This document shows positions 5,043-5,590 of a stretch of DNA of 5,590 nt, in pieces (the stretch's first letter is position 1; each line of letters opens with the position of its first letter). The position numbers were made by a program, and so were the translations under genes. The notes beneath the pieces are model-generated. The model was not told the origin of the DNA. It saw only the letters and a list, made by a program, of their open reading frames with translations, and ran no database searches. Location of the stretch: the NCBI GenBank assembly GCA_003559585.1, contig PWKX01000004.1, positions 1 to 5,590 of the forward strand. Direction: 5' to 3'. Source of the DNA: Mollicutes bacterium (lineage in GTDB: Bacteria; Bacillota_I; Bacilli_A; Izemoplasmatales; Izemoplasmataceae).

Positions 5043-5590
5043 GCGCGCTTGTTATTTTTGGTGCGACGGGCGATTTGATGCATCAAAAACTGTTGCCAGC
5101 CTTAGCCAACTTATATCAATCGGATAAATTACCACAGGATACCACCATTTATTGTGTGGGCCGCAGAAACTGGGACACGGCTGATTATCTTAAACATGCT
5201 AAACAAGAAGCGAAAGACCTAGCTTTATTAAAAACCATCGAACCGCTACTCACCTACATCAAAATTGATTTAGATACCACCGCTGATTATGAGCGTTTAA
5301 AAACAATCATGGACGGTGATAACCATGCTAAAGACCGTATTTTTTACTTAGCTTTACCACCCACACTCTTTCCAAAAGCGGCTGAACAGTTAGCCAATGC
5401 GAGGTTGATTGCAAAAGGCAACCCTCATGAGCGGATTGTTTTTGAAAAACCTTTTGGTGAAGATTTTGCCTCTGCCAGTGACATCAATCAACTGTTGTGG
5501 CGTTATTTTGATGAATCACAAATATACCGCATCGATCACTATTTAGGCAAAGAGATGATTCAAAACATTTTAACCCTCCGCTTTGCCAAC
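5039..5590 (+). CDS. zwf: Glucose-6-phosphate 1-dehydrogenase, N-terminal part (3' end outside window)
   Basis: Cytoplasmic enzyme that oxidises glucose 6-phosphate to 6-phosphogluconolactone with NADP+ (or NAD+), the entry to the oxidative pentose phosphate pathway. The window shows 184 codons of about 480-500. The Rossmann dinucleotide motif GATGDL is at residues 8-13. GRRNW (41-45) supplies arginines where the NADP 2'-phosphate is bound in related enzymes. FEKPFG (135-140) is a conserved substrate/cofactor loop. RIDHYLGKE (164-172) is the family signature, with K171 as the glucose-6-phosphate lysine. The catalytic histidine lies beyond the edge. ATG 5039 places the Rossmann strand ALVIFGATGD right at the N-terminus, as in the family. 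Upstream in this frame there is a stop at 5000 and no other standard start. Start and leader ORF overlap, so translation is probably coupled. Confidence 0.96.
   Translation, partial: MSALVIFGATGDLMHQKLLPALANLYQSDKLPQDTTIYCVGRRNWDTADYLKHAKQEAKDLALLKTIEPLLTYIKIDLDTTADYERLKTIMDGDNHAKDRIFYLALPPTLFPKAAEQLANARLIAKGNPHERIVFEKPFGEDFASASDINQLLWRYFDESQIYRIDHYLGKEMIQNILTLRFAN

Overview
The window reads as an ordinary chromosomal segment of a low-GC Gram-positive type bacterium (Bacillota or the related Acholeplasma/Izemoplasma-like Mollicutes). The hints are AT-leaning third positions, strong AGGAGG-type ribosome binding sites, a Bacillus-type guanine riboswitch with a transcription-termination platform, and Firmicutes-like transporter sequences. 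TGA works as a stop here (feoB, leader peptide) and tryptophan is TGG, so the code is standard rather than the Mycoplasma code. The genus cannot be fixed from the sequence alone. All genes are on the plus strand.

Layout: (1) 2-958, the C-terminal half of a FeoB-like ferrous iron transporter cut by the window edge. (2) 978-1907, a complete Ca2+/Na+ (CaCA, YrbG-type) antiporter, 19 bases after feoB and probably in the same transcript. (3) 1908-2108, a regulatory stretch with a probable extended -10 promoter, a guanine-class purine riboswitch (1964-2032), and a terminator hairpin whose 3' arm is also the Shine-Dalgarno sequence of the next gene. (4) 2109-3479, an AzgA-family guanine/hypoxanthine permease (PbuG-like), the expected riboswitch target. 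(5) 3481-3510, a compact intrinsic terminator. (6) 3549-4820, a UraA/PyrP-type uracil permease. (7) 4851-4909, a second, long-stemmed terminator. (8) 4986-5042, an 18-codon leader ORF that overlaps by ATGA the start of (9) zwf, glucose-6-phosphate dehydrogenase, which runs off the right edge.

Functionally the centre is a nucleobase-salvage module. Guanine or hypoxanthine in the cell should fold the aptamer, let the terminator form and shut off purine-base uptake. The uracil permease lies so close behind the pbuG terminator that it may depend on readthrough from the same riboswitch-controlled promoter. The left end is metal-ion transport, and the right end starts NADPH/pentose-phosphate metabolism, which supplies ribose phosphate for nucleotide salvage.

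I found no mobile element, CRISPR array, tRNA/rRNA or defence system, and no convincing new biological system. The points most worth a second look are the riboswitch expression platform that merges terminator and RBS, the translationally coupled leader peptide before zwf, and the unusual position of the uracil permease directly behind a terminator.
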